Positions 1 to 9,922 of a stretch of DNA of 64,000 nt are shown here, piece by piece. Source of the stretch: Streptomyces nymphaeiformis (lineage in GTDB: Bacteria; Actinomycetota; Actinomycetes; Streptomycetales; Streptomycetaceae); NCBI RefSeq assembly GCF_014203895.1, contig NZ_JACHJY010000001.1, positions 682,001 through 746,000 of the forward strand. Reading direction: 5' to 3'. The notes under the pieces were generated by a model that saw nothing but the letters and a program-made list of their open reading frames with translations, did no database searches and was not told the origin of the DNA. The translations under genes were made by a program, and so were the position numbers. Numbering within the stretch: position 1 is the first letter of the stretch; every line of letters starts with the position of its first letter.

Positions 1-1
1 C

Positions 2-784
2 CCGCTGGCCATGTTCCGTTCCGTGCCGCTCTCGGCCGGCGTGGTCCTCATGGTCCTGATGGCCTTCGCCTTCATGGGCGGCCTCTTCTTCGTGACCTTC
101 TACCTCCAGGGCGTGAAGGGGCTCGGCCCGGTCGACGCCGGTCTGCGCCTGCTGCCGCTGACCGCGATGATGATCGTCTCCTCGCCGCTGGCCGGCGCGC
201 TGATCACCAAGTTCGGGCCGCGCGTGCCGCTCGTCGGCGGCATGGTCTGCACGGCCGTCGCGATGTTCGGCATGATCACGCTCACCAGCGGCACCAGCAC
301 GCTCACCATGTCCCTCTGGTTCGCCCTTCTCGGCCTGGGCCTCGCCCCGGTCATGGTCGGCGCGACCGAGGTCATCGTCGGCAACGCGCCCCTTGAGCTG
401 TCCGGCGTGGCCGGCGGTCTGCAGCAGGCCGCCATGCAGGTCGGCGGCGCGCTCGGCACGGCGGTGCTCGGCGCCGTCATGTCCTCGAAGGTCGCCGACT
501 CCTTCGCGGGGAACTGGAAGGAGGCCGGCATCCCGGTCCCGGCCGACCCGCGCCTCGAGCAGGCCGCCGAGTTCGGCATGGCGCCGCCGGAGCTGGCCCA
601 CGCGCCGGGGATGACCCCCGGTCTCTTCCAGCAGATCACCGGGGTCATCCACGACACCTTCCTCGACGGCATGGGCCTGGCCTTCACCGTCGCCGGCGGC
701 GTCGCGGTCGTCGCCGCCCTGGTCGCCACGCTCACCAAGCGCGGTGAGAACGCGGAGGCCGGAGGCATGGGCGGCCACATCTGA
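2..784 (+). CDS. MFS exporter, DHA2 type, 5'-truncated by window edge
   Basis: This is the C-terminal half of a proton-driven major facilitator exporter of the 14-helix DHA2 (EmrB/QacA) type. The visible 260 residues contain about six hydrophobic helices, including one ending in FYLQGV and the typical VVGGLQQAA-like segment (SGVAGGLQQAAMQVGGALG), and end in a short charged tail. DHA2 proteins are usually near 500 residues and the frame is open to base 2, so roughly half lies upstream. The substrate cannot be read from this part. A hairpin terminator follows the stop codon. Confidence 0.9.
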   Translation, partial: PLAMFRSVPLSAGVVLMVLMAFAFMGGLFFVTFYLQGVKGLGPVDAGLRLLPLTAMMIVSSPLAGALITKFGPRVPLVGGMVCTAVAMFGMITLTSGTSTLTMSLWFALLGLGLAPVMVGATEVIVGNAPLELSGVAGGLQQAAMQVGGALGTAVLGAVMSSKVADSFAGNWKEAGIPVPADPRLEQAAEFGMAPPELAHAPGMTPGLFQQITGVIHDTFLDGMGLAFTVAGGVAVVAALVATLTKRGENAEAGGMGGHI

Positions 785-827
785 CAGATCGCCCGTCAGG
801 GCCGTCAGGGCCGTCAGGGTTCCCGTA

Positions 828-866
828 GGGGGCCGTCACCCGTTCGCATGAACGGGGGCGGCCCCT
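828..866 (+). terminator. Rho-independent-like hairpin after the MFS gene
   Basis: GGGGCCG and CCCGTTC pair with GAACGGG and CGGCCCC around a GCAT loop, followed by CTCTTCCC. Three perfect tandem copies of CCGTCAGGG (793-819) lie between the stop codon and the hairpin. Confidence 0.6.
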
Positions 867-934
867 CTTCCCTTGCCGGGAGCCCTCCGCCATTCTCGTG
901 ATTACAGAGAGTGACGAAACGGGGGTTCATCAGC

Positions 935-1360
935 ATGGACAAGAAGAAAGTCCTCACCGGTACGGCCATCACGGCCCTCCTCCTGACCGCCCTGACGGCG
1001 GCACCGGCGTCCCCGGCGGCCTCGGCCTCCTCGGTAGCGGCGACAGCCGCACCGGCCGTCGCGCCGTCCGGGACCGTGCTCGGCGCTTGTGGGCCGGGGC
1101 GGCTCTGCCTCTGGCCCAAGTCCGACTTCAAGGGCAGGCCGTGGACGCACGAGCTGGCGACGACCGACATCGACAGCTGCGTCGCCCTGCCGCCGGGCAC
1201 CTCGGCCCAGTCCCTCGCGAACCGCACGGGCCGACCGGTCACCACGTACCAGTCGGCCGAGTGCGCGGAGACGGGGGAGTTCGAGACGTACCCGGGGCGG
1301 GGGACCTGGGTGCCGCAGACGGCCTACGAGGTCAGAGCGTTCAAGCTGTGGGAGCGGTAG
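935..1360 (+). CDS. Secreted small Cys-rich protein, peptidase inhibitor I36-like
   Basis: The 141-residue product has an N-terminal signal peptide (MDKKK followed by a hydrophobic stretch and an Ala-Pro-rich cleavage region to about residue 45). The mature domain has four cysteines and the pattern CGPGRLCLWPKSDFKG, typical of Streptomyces I36-type inhibitor-like proteins (beta/gamma-crystallin-like fold). It is probably exported and may inhibit extracellular metalloproteases, but the family assignment is from pattern only. I chose the ATG at 935 because it gives a standard signal peptide; an in-frame GTG at 911 would add eight residues. Its end overlaps the convergent K+ channel gene by 20 bases. 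Confidence 0.75.
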   Translation: MDKKKVLTGTAITALLLTALTAAPASPAASASSVAATAAPAVAPSGTVLGACGPGRLCLWPKSDFKGRPWTHELATTDIDSCVALPPGTSAQSLANRTGRPVTTYQSAECAETGEFETYPGRGTWVPQTAYEVRAFKLWER

Positions 1361-2120
1361 GCGAGGGGACCTCCTGGGGTTCGCTCGGTCCCGGAGGGGC
1401 GGAGAGCCGGGCCACCTCGGCGCGGAGCTCCCGGACCTCCAGGGTGAGCGCCTCCAGGAGCTCCGTCTGCCGGCGCTCCACGGCGTCGTCCCGGTCGAAG
1501 CGGGAGATGAACCAGGCCGCGATGTTCGCCGTGACGACACCGAGCAGGGCGATGCCGGAGAGCATCAGGCCCACCGCGAGGACCCGGCCGAGACCCGTGG
1601 TCGGGGCGTGGTCGCCGTAGCCGACGGTGGTCATCGTGGTGAACGACCACCACACCGCGTCCCCGAGCGTCTTGATGTTGCCGTTCGGGGCGTCCCGCTC
1701 CACGTGCAGCACGGCCAGCGAGCCGAACATCATCAGCCCGACCACCGCTCCCGCCACATACGTGGTGAGCGTTATCTGCGGGGCCATCCGGGCCCGCCGG
1801 CCCACGAGGAGGAGCGTGGAGACGACCCGCAGCAGCCGCAGCGGCTGCACCATCGGCAGTATCACCGCGAGCAGGTCGAGCAGATGGCCGCGCACGAAGC
1901 ACCGGCGGTCCGGGGCGAGCGCGAGACGGACGAGGTAGTCGAGGGCGAAGGCGCCCCAGACGGTCCACTCGACGTGGGTGCACAGCCGGTGCACCCACGG
2001 ATCGGCGCCGGGAGCCACGATCGGCACCGCGTAGGCGATGCCGAACGCGACGGCGAGCACAAGGAGCGGTGTCTGGGTGCGCTCTTCCCAGCGAACCTTC
2101 TTGACGGGCATGACCGGCAT
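1341..2120 (-). CDS. Voltage-gated-type potassium channel
   Basis: This 259-residue membrane protein has the layout of a six-helix Kv-like channel: hydrophobic segments near residues 17-35, 50-70 and 80-105 (the third carries an RLLR motif, S4-like), an S5 helix, a pore loop with the K+ selectivity filter TTVGYGD, and S6 (LSGIALLGVVTANIAAWFIS). A short charged coiled coil (VERRQTELLEALTLEVRELR) follows S6 and probably helps tetramerisation. No cytoplasmic TrkA/RCK domain is present. The 5' end begins 124 bases beyond the aceE stop codon, so it is transcribed in the same direction but probably separately. Confidence 0.93.
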   Translation of the reverse strand: MPVMPVKKVRWEERTQTPLLVLAVAFGIAYAVPIVAPGADPWVHRLCTHVEWTVWGAFALDYLVRLALAPDRRCFVRGHLLDLLAVILPMVQPLRLLRVVSTLLLVGRRARMAPQITLTTYVAGAVVGLMMFGSLAVLHVERDAPNGNIKTLGDAVWWSFTTMTTVGYGDHAPTTGLGRVLAVGLMLSGIALLGVVTANIAAWFISRFDRDDAVERRQTELLEALTLEVRELRAEVARLSAPPGPSEPQEVPSPTAPTA

Positions 2121-2244
2121 CGTAAGGAATGCCGAAGGGCGGCGGGACCGAGTCCCACCGCCCTCACCAGCCCAAACGAGCCACGGGTGCCACCGAGGCG
2201 ACCACCGGCTGCCGGCAGGTGTCGGCAGGTGCCGGCAGGTGGTG

Positions 2245-4977
2245 TCAGGCGTCGCCGCCCGCCGCGCCCGGGTCGGCGGCCGCCACGTCGAGCAGCTGGT
2301 AGCGGTCCACGGCCTGCTTCAGGGCCGAGCGCTCGACCTTGCCCTCGCGGGCGAGCTCGGTCAGCACGGCGAGCACGATCGACTGCGCGTCGATGTGGAA
2401 GTAGCGGCGGGCCGCACCGCGCGTGTCCGCGAAGCCGAAGCCGTCCGCGCCCAGCGAGGTGTACCGTCCGGGCACCCAGCGGGAGATCTGGTCCGGCACC
2501 GACCGCATCCAGTCCGAGACCGCGACGAACGGGCCCTGGGCGCCCTGGAGCTTGCGCGTCACGTACGGGACGCGCTGCTCCTCGTCCGGGTGGAGCAGGT
2601 TGTGCTCCTCGACGGCCACGGCCTCGCGGCGCAGCTCGGTCCAGGAGGTCGCGGACCAGACGTCGGCCTTGACGTTCCACTCCTCGGCGAGGATCCGCTG
2701 CGCCTCGATCGCCCACGGCACGGCGACGCCCGAGGCCATGATCTGCGCCGGGATCGTGCCCGCCTCGCCGGCCTTCAGGCGGTGGATGCCCTGGAGGATG
2801 CCGTCGACGTCCACGTTCTCGGGCTCGGCCGGGTGCTGGATCGGCTCGTTGTAGACCGTCAGGTAGTAGAAGACGTCCTCGGACTCGGGGCCGTACATCC
2901 GCCGCAGACCGTCCTTGACGATGTGCGCGATCTCGAAGCCGTACGCCGGGTCGTAGGCGATGCAGGCCGGGTTGGTGGAGGCGAGGAGGTGGGAGTGGCC
3001 GTCCGCGTGCTGGAGGCCCTCGCCGGTCAGCGTCGTCCGGCCGGCGGTGGCGCCGAGCACGAAGCCGCGGGCCAGCTGGTCGGACATCTGCCAGAACTGG
3101 TCGCCGGTCCGCTGGAAGCCGAACATCGAGTAGAAGACGTACACCGGGATCAGCGGCTCGCCGTGCGTGGCGTACGCGGAGCCGGCGGCGATCAGCGAGG
3201 CCGTGCAGCCGGCCTCGGAGATGCCGTCGTGCAGCATCTGGCCGGTCGGCGACTCCTTGTACGCGAGGAGGAGTTCGCGGTCCACCGCCTCGTACTGCTG
3301 GCCCAGCGGGTTGTAGATCTTGGCGCTCGGGAAGAACGCGTCCATGCCGAAGGTGCGGTACTCGTCGGGGGCGATCAGCACGAAGCGCTTGCCGATCTCC
3401 TTGTCCCGCATGAGGTCCTTCAGGATGCGGACGAAGGCCATCGTGGTGGCGATCGACTGCTGACCGGAGCCCTTCTTGGCGGCGGCGTAGGTCTTGTCGT
3501 CGGGGAGGGGCAGCGGCTTCGCCCGCACGACCCGGGTCGGGACGTACCCGCCCAGCGCCTTGCGGCGGTCGTGCATGTACTGGATCTCCTCGGAGTTCCG
3601 GCCCGGGTGGTAGTACGGCGGGAGGCCGTCCTCCAGCTGCCGGTCCGTCACCGGGATGTGCAGCCGGTCGCGGAAGCGCTTGAGGTCGTCGACCGTCAGC
3701 TTCTTCATCTGGTGGGTCGCGTTGCGGCCCTCGAAGTTCGGGCCCAGCGTCCAGCCCTTGACGGTCTGGGCGAGGATCACGGTCGGCTGGCCCGCGTGGG
3801 CCTTCGCCGCCGCGTAGGCCGCGTAGATCTTCTTGTGGTCGTGGCCGCCGCGGCCGAGGTGCAGGACCTGCTGGTCCGTCATGCCCTCGACCATGGCCCG
3901 CAGCCGGTGGTCGTCGCCGAAGAAGTGGTCCCGGATGTAGCCGCCGGTCTCCGTGGCGTACGTCTGGAACTGGCCGTCCGGGGTGGTGTTCAGCTTGTTG
4001 ACCAGGATGCCGTCGCGGTCCTGCGCGAGCAGCGGGTCCCAGGAGCGGTCCCAGATCAGCTTGATGACGTTCCAGCCGTTGCCCCGGAAGATCGACTCCA
4101 GCTCCTGGATGATCTTGCCGTTGCCGCGGACCGGGCCGTCGAGCCGCTGGAGGTTGCAGTTGACGACGAAGGTGAGGTTGTCCAGACCCTCGCGGGCGGC
4201 GATGGACAGCTGGCCGAGCGACTCGACCTCGTCCATCTCGCCGTCGCCGAGGAACGCCCAGACGTGCGACGCGGAGGTGTCGGCGATGCCGCGCGCCTCC
4301 ATGTACCGGTTCATCCGCGCCTGGTAGATCGCGCCGAGCGGGCCGAGGCCCATCGACACGGTCGGGAACTCCCAGAAGTCCGGCATCAGCCGCGGGTGCG
4401 GGTACGACGAAAGACCGTTCGGGAACTTCGACCTCTCCTGGCGGAAGGCGTCGAGCTGGGTCTCGTTCAGCCGGTCGAGGAGGTACGCGCGGGCGTAGAT
4501 GCCGGGGGAGGCGTGCCCCTGGAAGAAGATCTGGTCGCCGCCGTCGCCCTCGTCCTTGCCGCGGAAGAAGTGGTTGAAGCCGACGTCGTACAGGGAGGCG
4601 GAGGAGGCGAAGGTCGCGATGTGACCGCCGACGCCGATGCCCGGGCGCTGGGCGCGCGAGACCATCACGGCCGCGTTCCACCGGGTGGCGTTGAGGACCT
4701 TGCGCTCGATCTCCTCGTTGCCGGGGAAGAACGGCTCGTCCCTGGTGGCGATGGTGTTGACGTAGTCCGTGCTGCGCATCTCGGGCACGGCCACGCGCTT
4801 CTCGCGGGCCCGCTCGATCAGGCGGAGCATGAGGTAGCGGGCCCGCTCACGGCCCCGCTCGTCGACGGCCGCGTCGAGGGAGTCGAGCCATTCCTGGGTC
4901 TCTTCCGGGTCGAAATCCGGGACCTGGCTGGGAAGGCCGCCAATGATGATCGGGTTGCGATCGGATCCGGGAGCCAC
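2245..4977 (-). CDS. aceE: Pyruvate dehydrogenase E1 component, homodimeric
   Basis: AceE catalyses thiamine-diphosphate-dependent decarboxylation of pyruvate and acetylation of the E2 lipoyl domain. The product is 910 residues, the usual length for the homodimeric actinobacterial E1. The thiamine-binding segment [13 protein letters not shown] followed about 30 residues on by [14 protein letters not shown] is clear, as is [20 protein letters not shown] with its active-site histidine. The frame is open for another 65 codons upstream, but the GTG at 4977 is preceded by GAAGGAAG and gives the conserved start [15 protein letters not shown]2 and E3 genes are not adjacent. Confidence 0.97.
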   Translation of the reverse strand: MAPGSDRNPIIIGGLPSQVPDFDPEETQEWLDSLDAAVDERGRERARYLMLRLIERAREKRVAVPEMRSTDYVNTIATRDEPFFPGNEEIERKVLNATRWNAAVMVSRAQRPGIGVGGHIATFASSASLYDVGFNHFFRGKDEGDGGDQIFFQGHASPGIYARAYLLDRLNETQLDAFRQERSKFPNGLSSYPHPRLMPDFWEFPTVSMGLGPLGAIYQARMNRYMEARGIADTSASHVWAFLGDGEMDEVESLGQLSIAAREGLDNLTFVVNCNLQRLDGPVRGNGKIIQELESIFRGNGWNVIKLIWDRSWDPLLAQDRDGILVNKLNTTPDGQFQTYATETGGYIRDHFFGDDHRLRAMVEGMTDQQVLHLGRGGHDHKKIYAAYAAAKAHAGQPTVILAQTVKGWTLGPNFEGRNATHQMKKLTVDDLKRFRDRLHIPVTDRQLEDGLPPYYHPGRNSEEIQYMHDRRKALGGYVPTRVVRAKPLPLPDDKTYAAAKKGSGQQSIATTMAFVRILKDLMRDKEIGKRFVLIAPDEYRTFGMDAFFPSAKIYNPLGQQYEAVDRELLLAYKESPTGQMLHDGISEAGCTASLIAAGSAYATHGEPLIPVYVFYSMFGFQRTGDQFWQMSDQLARGFVLGATAGRTTLTGEGLQHADGHSHLLASTNPACIAYDPAYGFEIAHIVKDGLRRMYGPESEDVFYYLTVYNEPIQHPAEPENVDVDGILQGIHRLKAGEAGTIPAQIMASGVAVPWAIEAQRILAEEWNVKADVWSATSWTELRREAVAVEEHNLLHPDEEQRVPYVTRKLQGAQGPFVAVSDWMRSVPDQISRWVPGRYTSLGADGFGFADTRGAARRYFHIDAQSIVLAVLTELAREGKVERSALKQAVDRYQLLDVAAADPGAAGGDA

Positions 4978-5450
4978 GCTCTTCCTTCGCTGTTCGGTGG
5001 TGCCCACGGGGCCACGGAGTGGTCGGGATGTCCATCGTGTACCCCGCCGACGCCAGACGTCACATTTACCGGGGGGTAACCCCCGGGGGGTGCCCAGGGC
5101 CTGTCTCGGGGCCTGTCTTTCGGGTGTCTCCGGCGGTCCGGGTGCGGTCGGGTAGCGGTCTGGTGCGGTCAAATCGCAACCTTACGCTCAACCCGCGCAT
5201 GCGTTTCGTCCGGGCGTTCGGCAGACTGAAACCGCAGAAGTCCGTAAACCGGGACGAACCATGTGTGCCTGATCACGGAGGAGGGACCGGCGGTGCCGGA
5301 AGTTGCGGCGAGACGGCCCCAAACGTCACCGTTTCGGCGGTCTCGGCGGCCGGGTACTTGCGCGATCCGCCCCGGCACGTGTGGACTACGGCCAGCGCCG
5401 CGCGCATACGCGTGGCCCACAGCATTTTCCGAATGAGCAGGAGGCAAGCC
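4978..5450. promoter_or_regulatory. 473-base intergenic region between aceE and the DUF3052 gene
   Basis: This is the divergent control region for aceE and the DUF3052 gene. It holds the aceE ribosome site (GAAGGAAG on the minus strand) and the AGGAGG of the rightward gene at 5439-5444. Open frames run through it but look like GC-rich noise. I see no RNA gene or strong operator palindrome. Confidence 0.5.
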
Positions 5451-5873
5451 GTGAGCGCGACCGCGGACCACGCGGAGGAGCGGACCAACCCGGCAGCGAG
5501 GCTGGGGTTCGAGCCCGGACAGGTGGTCCAGGAGATCGGCTACGACGACGACGTCGACCAGGATCTCCGTGAAGGCATCGAGTCCGTGATCGGACAGGAC
5601 CTCGTGGACGAGGACTACGACGACGTCGCCGACGCCGTCGTGCTCTGGTTCCGTGACGAGGACGGCGACCTCACCGACGCCCTGGTGGACTCCATCGGTC
5701 TTCTGGAGGACGGCGGCAACATCTGGCTGCTGACCCCGAAGACCGGCCGCGACGGTTACATCGAGCCGTCCGACATCAACGATGCCGCGCAGACAGCGGG
5801 TCTCTCCCAGACCAAGAGCATCAGCGTCGCCAAGGACTGGTCGGGCACCCGCCTGGCCGCCCCCAAGCGCTGA
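5451..5873 (+). CDS. DUF3052 family protein
   Basis: A 140-residue acidic cytoplasmic protein of the DUF3052 family, common in actinobacteria and often next to aceE. It begins VSATADHAEER and contains the characteristic GFEPGQVVQEIGYDDDVDQDLR and WLLTPKTGRDGYIEPSDI segments. No catalytic motif or membrane segment is visible, and its function is not established. The GTG start follows AGGAGG by six bases, which settles the start in a frame that stays open upstream. It is followed by a strong terminator. Confidence 0.88.
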   Translation: MSATADHAEERTNPAARLGFEPGQVVQEIGYDDDVDQDLREGIESVIGQDLVDEDYDDVADAVVLWFRDEDGDLTDALVDSIGLLEDGGNIWLLTPKTGRDGYIEPSDINDAAQTAGLSQTKSISVAKDWSGTRLAAPKR

Positions 5874-5888
5874 TCACCACGCTGCGAG

Positions 5889-5919
5889 AAGCCCCCGCCG
5901 GTCCCCCGGCGGGGGCTTT
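5889..5919 (+). terminator. Intrinsic terminator after the DUF3052 gene
   Basis: A perfect 13-bp stem (AAGCCCCCGCCGG / CCGGCGGGGGCTT) with a TCCC loop begins 15 bases after the stop codon and ends in a short T run. Confidence 0.85.
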
Positions 5920-6032
5920 CGTGCGCAGGCCGTAGGGTGGGATCCACCCGGGTTCACCGATACGGCCCAAGGCGATACGGCCCAAGGCGACACGGCCGAG
6001 GCCCGGGCTCCGTCGGAAGGGACGCGTACGCG

Positions 6033-6491
6033 ATGGCGATCGAGGTCGGCACCAAGGCCCCGGAGTTCGAGCTCAAGGACAACCACGGCCGGACCGTGCG
6101 GCTCTCCGACTTCCGCGGCGAGCAGAACGTGGTGCTGCTCTTCTACCCGTTCGCCTTCACCGGCGTCTGCACCGGCGAACTCCGCGAGCTGCGCGACAAC
6201 CTGCCGGCGTTCGTCAACGACGACACCCGGCTCCTCGCCGTCTCCAACGACTCCATCCACACCCTCCGCGTCTTCGGCGACCAGGAGGACCTGGAGTTCC
6301 CGCTGCTCTCCGACTTCTGGCCGCACGGCGAGGTCTCCCGGGCGTACGGCGTCTTCGACGAGGAGAAGGGCTGCGCGGTCCGCGGCACCTTCGTCATCGA
6401 CAAGGAGGGCATCGTCCGCTGGACCGTCGTGAACGCCCTGTCGGACGCCCGTGACCTCGGCGACTACCTCAAGGCCCTCGACGCCCTCTGA
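6033..6491 (+). CDS. Peroxiredoxin, AhpE-like one-Cys type
   Basis: A 152-residue thioredoxin-fold peroxidase. The peroxidatic cysteine is Cys46 in FYPFAFTGVCTGEL, which matches the AhpE/BCP-like pattern; the only other cysteine (Cys114, in EEKGC) is not at the usual resolving position, so a one-cysteine mechanism is likely. It should reduce peroxides and peroxynitrite in the cytoplasm. The leader carries a 15-base tandem repeat (GATACGGCCCAAGGC at 5959 and 5974, a decayed third copy at 5989). It lies between aceE and the terD genes, so it may join the same stress response. Confidence 0.92.
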   Translation: MAIEVGTKAPEFELKDNHGRTVRLSDFRGEQNVVLLFYPFAFTGVCTGELRELRDNLPAFVNDDTRLLAVSNDSIHTLRVFGDQEDLEFPLLSDFWPHGEVSRAYGVFDEEKGCAVRGTFVIDKEGIVRWTVVNALSDARDLGDYLKALDAL

Positions 6492-6640
6492 GCGCCTTGG
6501 GAGCGAAACGGGGCCGACACCCTCGGAATCACCGGGCGAATCGACTGTTTCGACCGGGAACCCGTCACTAGGATCCAGTCGTTGATCCGATGCCAACGCA
6601 CGACTGGGGGCGCTGCCCCTGGAAACCTATGGAGGGACTC

Positions 6641-7216
6641 GTGGGAGTCAGCCTCAGCAAGGGCGGCAACGTCTCGCTGACCAAGGAGGCCCCTGGCCTC
6701 ACCGCCGTGACCGTCGGTCTGGGCTGGGACGTCCGCACCACCACCGGTACGGACTTCGACCTCGACGCCAGCGCCATCCTGGTGAGCGAGGCCGGCAAGG
6801 TCCGCAACGACCAGGACTTCGTCTTCTTCAACAACCTGAAGAGCGCCGACGGCTCGGTCGAGCACACCGGTGACAACCTCACCGGTGAGGGCGAGGGCGA
6901 CGACGAGCAGGTCAAGGTCAACCTGGCCGGCGTGCCGGCCGACGTGGCCAAGATCGTCTTCCCGGTCTCGATCTACGACGCCGAGAACCGCCAGCAGTCC
7001 TTCGGCCAGGTGCGCAACGCGTTCATCCGCGTCGTGAACCAGGCCGGCGGCGCCGAGATCGCCCGGTACGACCTCTCCGAGGACGCCTCGACCGAGACCG
7101 CCATGGTCTTCGGCGAGCTGTACCGCCACGGTGCGGAGTGGAAGTTCCGCGCCGTCGGCCAGGGGTACGCCTCGGGTCTGCGCGGCATCGCGCAGGACTT
7201 CGGCGTCAACGTCTGA
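6641..7216 (+). CDS. TerD family protein (first copy)
   Basis: A 191-residue single-domain TerD protein, the standard length. TerD domains bind Ca2+; the acidic ligand segments FDLDAS and [14 protein letters not shown] are intact. The GTG start ([13 protein letters not shown]) is fixed by GGAGGGA just upstream. The protein is cytoplasmic and probably acts with the membrane-bound DUF475/TerC-type protein two genes on. It is a close paralogue of the next gene, sharing the ends EDASTETAM and YASGLRGIA. Confidence 0.95.
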   Translation: MGVSLSKGGNVSLTKEAPGLTAVTVGLGWDVRTTTGTDFDLDASAILVSEAGKVRNDQDFVFFNNLKSADGSVEHTGDNLTGEGEGDDEQVKVNLAGVPADVAKIVFPVSIYDAENRQQSFGQVRNAFIRVVNQAGGAEIARYDLSEDASTETAMVFGELYRHGAEWKFRAVGQGYASGLRGIAQDFGVNV

Positions 7217-7298
7217 GTCGAACCGTTCGAACCGTCCGGCGCCGCACCTCCCGTGCGGCGCCGGACGTGCCTCATCGCCACCGGGGAGGAACCGAATC

Positions 7299-7874
7299 AT
7301 GGGCGTCACGCTCGCCAAGGGAGGCAACGTCTCCCTCTCCAAAGCCGCACCCAACCTGACCCAGGTCCTCGTGGGGCTCGGCTGGGACGCGCGCTCCACC
7401 ACCGGAGCCCCCTTCGACCTCGACGCCAGCGCCCTGCTGTGCCAGGCCGGCCGGGTGCTCGGGGACGAGTACTTCGTCTTCTACAACCAGCTCCGCAGCC
7501 CCGAGGGCTCCGTCGAACACACCGGCGACAACCTCACCGGCGAGGGTGACGGGGACGACGAGTCCCTCATCGTGGACCTCACCAAGGTGCCGGCCCACTG
7601 CGACAAGATCGTCTTCCCGGTGTCGATCCACGACGCCGACAACCGCGGTCAGAGCTTCGGCCAGGTCAGCAACGCCTTCATCCGCGTCGTCAACCAGCTC
7701 GACGGCCAGGAGCTCGCCCGCTACGACCTCTCGGAGGACGCCTCCACCGAGACCGCGATGATCTTCGGCGAGCTCTACCGCTACAACGGCGAATGGAAGT
7801 TCCGTGCGGTGGGACAGGGGTACGCGTCCGGGCTTCGGGGCATCGCTCTAGACTTCGGGGTCAACGTTTCGTAA
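7299..7874 (+). CDS. TerD family protein (second copy)
   Basis: A 191-residue paralogue of the preceding TerD, starting [15 protein letters not shown] after a GGGGAGGA ribosome site. The calcium-binding segments (FDLDASALL and [15 protein letters not shown]) are conserved. It carries two cysteines (LLCQAG and AHCDK) that the upstream copy lacks. The 82-base gap suggests cotranscription with the first terD and with the DUF475 gene 28 bases further on. Confidence 0.95.
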   Translation: MGVTLAKGGNVSLSKAAPNLTQVLVGLGWDARSTTGAPFDLDASALLCQAGRVLGDEYFVFYNQLRSPEGSVEHTGDNLTGEGDGDDESLIVDLTKVPAHCDKIVFPVSIHDADNRGQSFGQVSNAFIRVVNQLDGQELARYDLSEDASTETAMIFGELYRYNGEWKFRAVGQGYASGLRGIALDFGVNVS

Positions 7875-7902
7875 AGCCTGTAATTTCACGATGGGGTAGA
7901 CA

Positions 7903-9045
7903 GTGATTCTGAAAACCTTCGGCTGGTCGTTCGCGATCACTGTGATCGGCCTGGCCGTGGCGGTGCTCTACGGGGGGTGGGAGGCGTTCGGGATCGTCGC
8001 GATCCTCTGCGTCCTCGAGATCTCCCTGTCGTTCGACAACGCGGTGGTCAACGCCGGAATCCTGAAGAAGATGAATGCCTTCTGGCAGAAGATCTTCCTC
8101 ACGATCGGCGTCATCATCGCCGTCTTCGGCATGCGCCTCGTCTTCCCCGTCGTGATCGTCGCGATCAGCGCGAAGATCGGCCCCATCGAAGCCGTCGATC
8201 TCGCGCTGAACGACGCCGACCGCTATCAGCAGCTGGTCACCGACGCGCACCCGTCGATCGCGGCCTTCGGTGGCATGTTCCTGCTGATGATCTTCCTCGA
8301 CTTCATCTTCGAGGAGCGCGACATCCAGTGGCTGCGCTGGATCGAGCGCCCGCTGGCCAAGCTCGGCAAGGTCGACATGCTGTCGGTCTGCATCGCCCTC
8401 GTCGTCCTGCTCATCACCTCGATGACCTTCGCGACCCACGCCCACCAGCACGGCGGCGCGCACGTCGACAAGGCGCAGACGGTCCTGATCTCCGGCATCG
8501 CCGGCCTCATCACGTACCTCGTCGTCGGCGGTCTCTCCGGCTACTTCGAGAACAAGCTGGAGGAGGAAGAGGAAGCCGAGCAGGAGGCCGAGGAAGAGGC
8601 CAAGCGCACGGGCAAGAAGGTCAGCGTCGTCCAGCTCGCCGGCAAGGCCGCCTTCTTCATGTTCCTCTACCTCGAGGTCCTCGACGCCTCCTTCTCCTTC
8701 GACGGTGTCATCGGCGCCTTCGCCATCACCAACGACATCGTCCTGATGGCGCTCGGCCTGGGCGTCGGCGCCATGTACGTCCGTTCGCTGACGGTCTACC
8801 TGGTCCGCCAGGGCACCCTCGACGACTACGTCTACCTGGAGCACGGCGCCCACTACGCGATCGGCGCCCTGGCCGTGGTCCTCATGATCACCATCCAGTA
8901 CGAGATCCCCGAGATCGTCACCGGCGGCATCGGCGTCGCGCTCATCGGCTGGTCCTTCTGGTCCTCCGTCCGCCGCAACAAGCGGCTCGCGGCGGCCGAG
9001 GGCGGCTCCGCGAACGACAAGACCGAGGTGCCGTCCGGGGTGTGA
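7903..9045 (+). CDS. DUF475 / TerC-type integral membrane protein
   Basis: A 380-residue polytopic membrane protein of the DUF475 family, related to TerC. It has about nine hydrophobic helices. Two copies of the TerC signature with intramembrane acidic residues are present, LEISLSFDNAVVNAG near the N-terminus and SFSFDGVIGAFAITND in the second half, as expected for an internally duplicated ion-handling protein. A very acidic cytoplasmic loop (EEEEEAEQEAEEEAKR) sits between the halves. TerC proteins are implicated in metal, especially Mn2+, efflux and envelope stress; the ion here is not known. The start is GTG; a terminator hairpin follows. Confidence 0.92.
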   Translation: MILKTFGWSFAITVIGLAVAVLYGGWEAFGIVAILCVLEISLSFDNAVVNAGILKKMNAFWQKIFLTIGVIIAVFGMRLVFPVVIVAISAKIGPIEAVDLALNDADRYQQLVTDAHPSIAAFGGMFLLMIFLDFIFEERDIQWLRWIERPLAKLGKVDMLSVCIALVVLLITSMTFATHAHQHGGAHVDKAQTVLISGIAGLITYLVVGGLSGYFENKLEEEEEAEQEAEEEAKRTGKKVSVVQLAGKAAFFMFLYLEVLDASFSFDGVIGAFAITNDIVLMALGLGVGAMYVRSLTVYLVRQGTLDDYVYLEHGAHYAIGALAVVLMITIQYEIPEIVTGGIGVALIGWSFWSSVRRNKRLAAAEGGSANDKTEVPSGV

Positions 9046-9073
9046 CACCCCCGGCAGCGAGGAATGCTTCATT

Positions 9074-9104
9074 GCGGGGCGGCCGGTGCATCCGGCCGCC
9101 CCGC
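9074..9104 (+). terminator. Intrinsic terminator after the DUF475 gene
   Basis: A perfect 13-bp stem (GCGGGGCGGCCGG / CCGGCCGCCCCGC) with a TGCAT loop. No T run follows, so it could also be an attenuator before the next Ter gene. Confidence 0.65.
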
Positions 9105-9163
9105 AGGCATGTGCGCGGCGCCGACGGCCGCGGTGTTGACGACCAGTGGGGGGTGAAGGCGAC

Positions 9164-9901
9164 ATGGCCTTCTGGGACAACCTGTTTCCGGGGAGGGCGG
9201 CGCAGTTCGACTCGGGCAGCGCCGCGTCGAACGCGATCGATCTGACGAAACGGCGCCCGACCGTCTCGCTCACGCAGCAGGGCGCCGCCACCGGCAACCT
9301 CCGGGTGAACCTCTCCTGGCGGATGCGCACCTCCGACATCGAGGGCCGCTCCCGCCAGAGCGGACGGCTGCTGCGGAACCCCGCGCAGCTCTTCAAGCCC
9401 GAGGTCGTCCAGGCCCACACCCAGGGCATGGTCAACGTCGACCTCGACCTGGGCTGCCTCTACGAGCTCGCCGACGGCAGCAAGGGGGTCGTGCAGCCGC
9501 TCGGCGGCTTCTTCGGCGACCTGAACGCCGCCCCGTACGTGAAGCTGAGCGGAGACGACCGCTTCGGCGGCTCCTCGGGCGAGACGATCTTCGTCAACCT
9601 GGACCACCGGGACGACTTCAAGCGGCTGCTGTTCTTCGCGTACATCTACGACCAGACGCCGGCCTTCGACCGTACGCACGCCAAGGTCACGCTCTACCCG
9701 AGCAACGGCCCCCGGATCGAGATCGAGCTCGACGAGCGCGCCCCGCAGGCCCGCTCCTGCGCCGTCTTCTCCATGGAGAACGTCAAGGGCGAGCTGACCG
9801 TCCGCCGCGAGGTCCGGTTCGTGTACGGCTTCCAGGCCGAACTGGACCGGCTGTACGGCTGGGGACTCCAGTGGGGCCGCGGCTACAAGACGAAGGCGTG
9901 A
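9164..9901 (+). CDS. Ter-family (TerA/TerD-like) stress protein
   Basis: A 245-residue soluble protein that begins MAFWDNLFPGRAAQF and resembles the larger TerD-fold proteins of streptomycete Ter clusters. It has a variable N-terminus, a beta-rich core with NVDLDLGCLYEL and FVNLDHRDDFKRLLFFAYIYD, and an FSMENVKGELTVRREVRFVYGFQAELDRLYGWGLQWG tail seen in these proteins. The ATG at 9164 follows GGGGGGTGAAGG. It converges on the minus-strand TerD gene 21 bases away. Its biochemical role is unknown; a calcium- or metal-linked scaffold role is inferred from the family. Confidence 0.8.
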   Translation: MAFWDNLFPGRAAQFDSGSAASNAIDLTKRRPTVSLTQQGAATGNLRVNLSWRMRTSDIEGRSRQSGRLLRNPAQLFKPEVVQAHTQGMVNVDLDLGCLYELADGSKGVVQPLGGFFGDLNAAPYVKLSGDDRFGGSSGETIFVNLDHRDDFKRLLFFAYIYDQTPAFDRTHAKVTLYPSNGPRIEIELDERAPQARSCAVFSMENVKGELTVRREVRFVYGFQAELDRLYGWGLQWGRGYKTKA

Positions 9902-9922
9902 GCCCTGCCCCGGCCCCCGGCG